A stretch of 64,000 bases of DNA from Vibrio amylolyticus (GTDB taxonomy: Bacteria; Pseudomonadota; Gammaproteobacteria; Enterobacterales; Vibrionaceae): positions 186,001-250,000 of the forward strand of contig NZ_JAJHVV010000005.1 in NCBI RefSeq assembly GCF_023145695.1, given 5' to 3'. Below are positions 62,738 through 64,000 of this stretch, one piece after another. The first letter of the stretch is position 1; each line of letters begins with the position of its first letter. The notes beneath the pieces are model-generated. The model ran no database searches. It saw only the letters and a program-made list of their open reading frames with translations, and was not told where the DNA came from. The translations under genes and the position numbers were made by a program.

Positions 62738-64000
62738 ATGTCTTTATATAACCCTGTTGTATGGCAAGATGGTATGTTCATGAAGCCTCAACACTTTCAA
62801 CAACTTGACCGCGCCCAAAGTAAGCAAGGGAGCATGCTAATTTCTAATGCTTCCCCGCTTTATTGGGGAATAAAGCGATTAGAAATTAATACTGAGCTTC
62901 TATCGCTTGGAAAGATCGGAGTGACGAGTGTCAAAGGAATATTGCGTGATAGAACACCTTTTGAACTGCCACTTCTGTCAGACTTGCCTGAAATAAGAGA
63001 TATCGATCCTTCCTATGCAGATAAGGTCGTTTACCTTTGCTGTCCTTTACCTTCTAAGCGCTCAGAAGTGTTTGGTACCGATAAAGACGGTGCTCGCTAC
63101 TCTATAAGCCAAGAAGAAGCGGTTGATGCTTGTTACGATAGCGAAGACATGGCGAGTATTGTCGTGGGAAAACTTAACTTTAGCTTAATGTTTGACCACG
63201 AAGATAAGAGTGCCTACACATCGATTCCAATCTTAAAGATTTTGGAAGTAAAGCCAGATGGTAGTGTAATACTGGATGATGATTTCATTCCTACATGCAT
63301 TGATATTCACGCTTCTGATTTACTGAGTAAATTTACAACTGAATTTGCGGCAATGTTAAAGCATAGAGCTGAATCGATTGTCCAACGTTTAGGTGTTGTG
63401 GATCAGCAAGGAGTGTCAACTGTTTCTGATTTTATGTTGCTACAAACACTCAATCGCTATGAGCCTCTTTTCTGGCATTTCGCGAGTGTTGAAGGGGTTC
63501 ACCCGGAAGAGCTGTATCGGGTTTTGCTTCAAGCTGAAGGCGAGCTTGCAACGCTTTGTACTTCTGAACGACGTCCTAAAGAGTTTGTAAAATACAACCA
63601 TGGCAATTTAACGGAATGCCTAACCCAAACTCTTGATAGCACGAAAATGACGTTAAGTGTTATGTCTGAGCAGCGAGCGATTCCTTTAACACTGAAAGAA
63701 CAGAGTTTTGGCATCAGTACAGCAGCGATACCTGATGCAAGCATTATCGATAAAACAACATTCATTTTGGCTGTTAAAGCCGATGTTACCCTCGATGTGC
63801 TGCATACTCAGTTCGTTAGCCAAACGAAGATTGGTTCGATTGATAACATTCGTGACCTGATCAATCTTCAACTACCCGGTATAGAAATAAAACCAATGCC
63901 AGTTGTGCCTAGAGCACTGCCTTATCATGCTGGTTACACCTATTTCGAACTGGATAAGTCGTGTGAAGAGTGGGCCGCTTTATCAAACACGGCTGCTATT
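62738..64000 (+). CDS. tssK: T6SS baseplate protein TssK (VasE), cut by window end
   Basis: TssK joins the baseplate to the membrane complex. The frame starting at ATG 62738, after an AAGGGA site, stays open through the last base (421 codons in the window), and the usual family length is about 440-450. Family motifs are present: NPVVWQDGMFMKPQHFQQLDR at the start, then LLQTLNRYEPLFWHFASVEGVHPEELYRVLLQAEGELATL, and PVVPRALPYHAGYTYFELDK near the end. Only a few dozen residues are missing. tssL would be expected next but is out of view. Confidence 0.94.
   Translation, partial: MSLYNPVVWQDGMFMKPQHFQQLDRAQSKQGSMLISNASPLYWGIKRLEINTELLSLGKIGVTSVKGILRDRTPFELPLLSDLPEIRDIDPSYADKVVYLCCPLPSKRSEVFGTDKDGARYSISQEEAVDACYDSEDMASIVVGKLNFSLMFDHEDKSAYTSIPILKILEVKPDGSVILDDDFIPTCIDIHASDLLSKFTTEFAAMLKHRAESIVQRLGVVDQQGVSTVSDFMLLQTLNRYEPLFWHFASVEGVHPEELYRVLLQAEGELATLCTSERRPKEFVKYNHGNLTECLTQTLDSTKMTLSVMSEQRAIPLTLKEQSFGISTAAIPDASIIDKTTFILAVKADVTLDVLHTQFVSQTKIGSIDNIRDLINLQLPGIEIKPMPVVPRALPYHAGYTYFELDKSCEEWAALSNTAAI

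Larger units (their letters stand above)
33600..64000. other. T6SS gene cluster, V. cholerae-like
   Basis: Core genes seen are tssA, B, C, E, F, G, J, K, M, hcp, vgrG and clpV, plus vasH, vasL, a PpkA-like kinase, fha and DUF6484/DUF2169 accessory genes. tssL, a PAAR gene and pppA are not in the window. The genes are in four transcription units: clpV-vasH (-), hcp to tssG (+), vasL-tssM-lrp (-), and OMP-fha-tssJ-tssK (+). Confidence 0.93.

Noticed and set aside
1..64000. tRNA, rRNA, insertion sequences, integrases or attachment sites
   Set aside because: None could be found by reading; no transposase-like protein and no flanking direct repeats were seen.

Overview
The window comes from a marine gammaproteobacterium, most likely Vibrionaceae (Vibrio or Photobacterium). 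This is an inference from the pfaA-B-C-D polyunsaturated fatty acid (PUFA) synthase operon, a V. cholerae-like type VI secretion system (T6SS) with VasH and VasL homologues, and moderate-to-low GC. No rRNA, tRNA, CRISPR array, transposase or integrase was seen.

Region 1 (1-13833) is the end of a PUFA synthase operon on the + strand. It holds a 5'-truncated pfaA (tandem acyl carrier domains, ketoreductase, dehydratase-like end), pfaB (acyltransferase), pfaC (ketosynthase, chain-length factor, two FabA-type dehydratases) and pfaD (enoyl reductase), closed by a hairpin terminator. The pfaE phosphopantetheinyl transferase is not in view.

Region 2 (13834-25959) holds a small unknown gene, a membrane-anchored M23 peptidase on the - strand, and a divergent 3133-residue lipoprotein built of Ig-like modules. 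A 654-base gap follows. It contains a good sigma-70 promoter and a hairpin terminator about 140 bases apart, which together look like a small RNA gene.

Region 3 (25960-33610) is an unrecognised three-gene cassette on the + strand: a 570-residue soluble protein, a propeller-like lipoprotein, and a 1581-residue protein with a central OmpA-type peptidoglycan-binding domain. It lies directly against the T6SS genes and may be an effector/immunity-type unit.

Region 4 (33611-64000) is a T6SS locus. vasH (sigma-54 activator) and clpV are on the - strand, divergent from hcp. The hcp upstream region carries a clear -24/-12 promoter and a three-half-site enhancer-like element. Downstream of hcp are vgrG, a DUF6484 protein, an unknown T6SS accessory protein, a DUF2169 protein, a degenerate ketosynthase-like protein, a PpkA-like kinase, tssA, tssB, tssC, tssE, tssF and tssG. 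A - strand unit follows, vasL-tssM-lrp. The last + strand unit is an outer-membrane barrel protein, fha, tssJ and tssK, which is cut by the window end; tssL is presumably just beyond.

The strongest oddities are a ten-G tract in the tssM reading frame (a possible phase-variation switch), the three-gene cassette, the hcp enhancer array, the predicted small RNA, and a hairpin terminator inside the operon between tssC and tssE.
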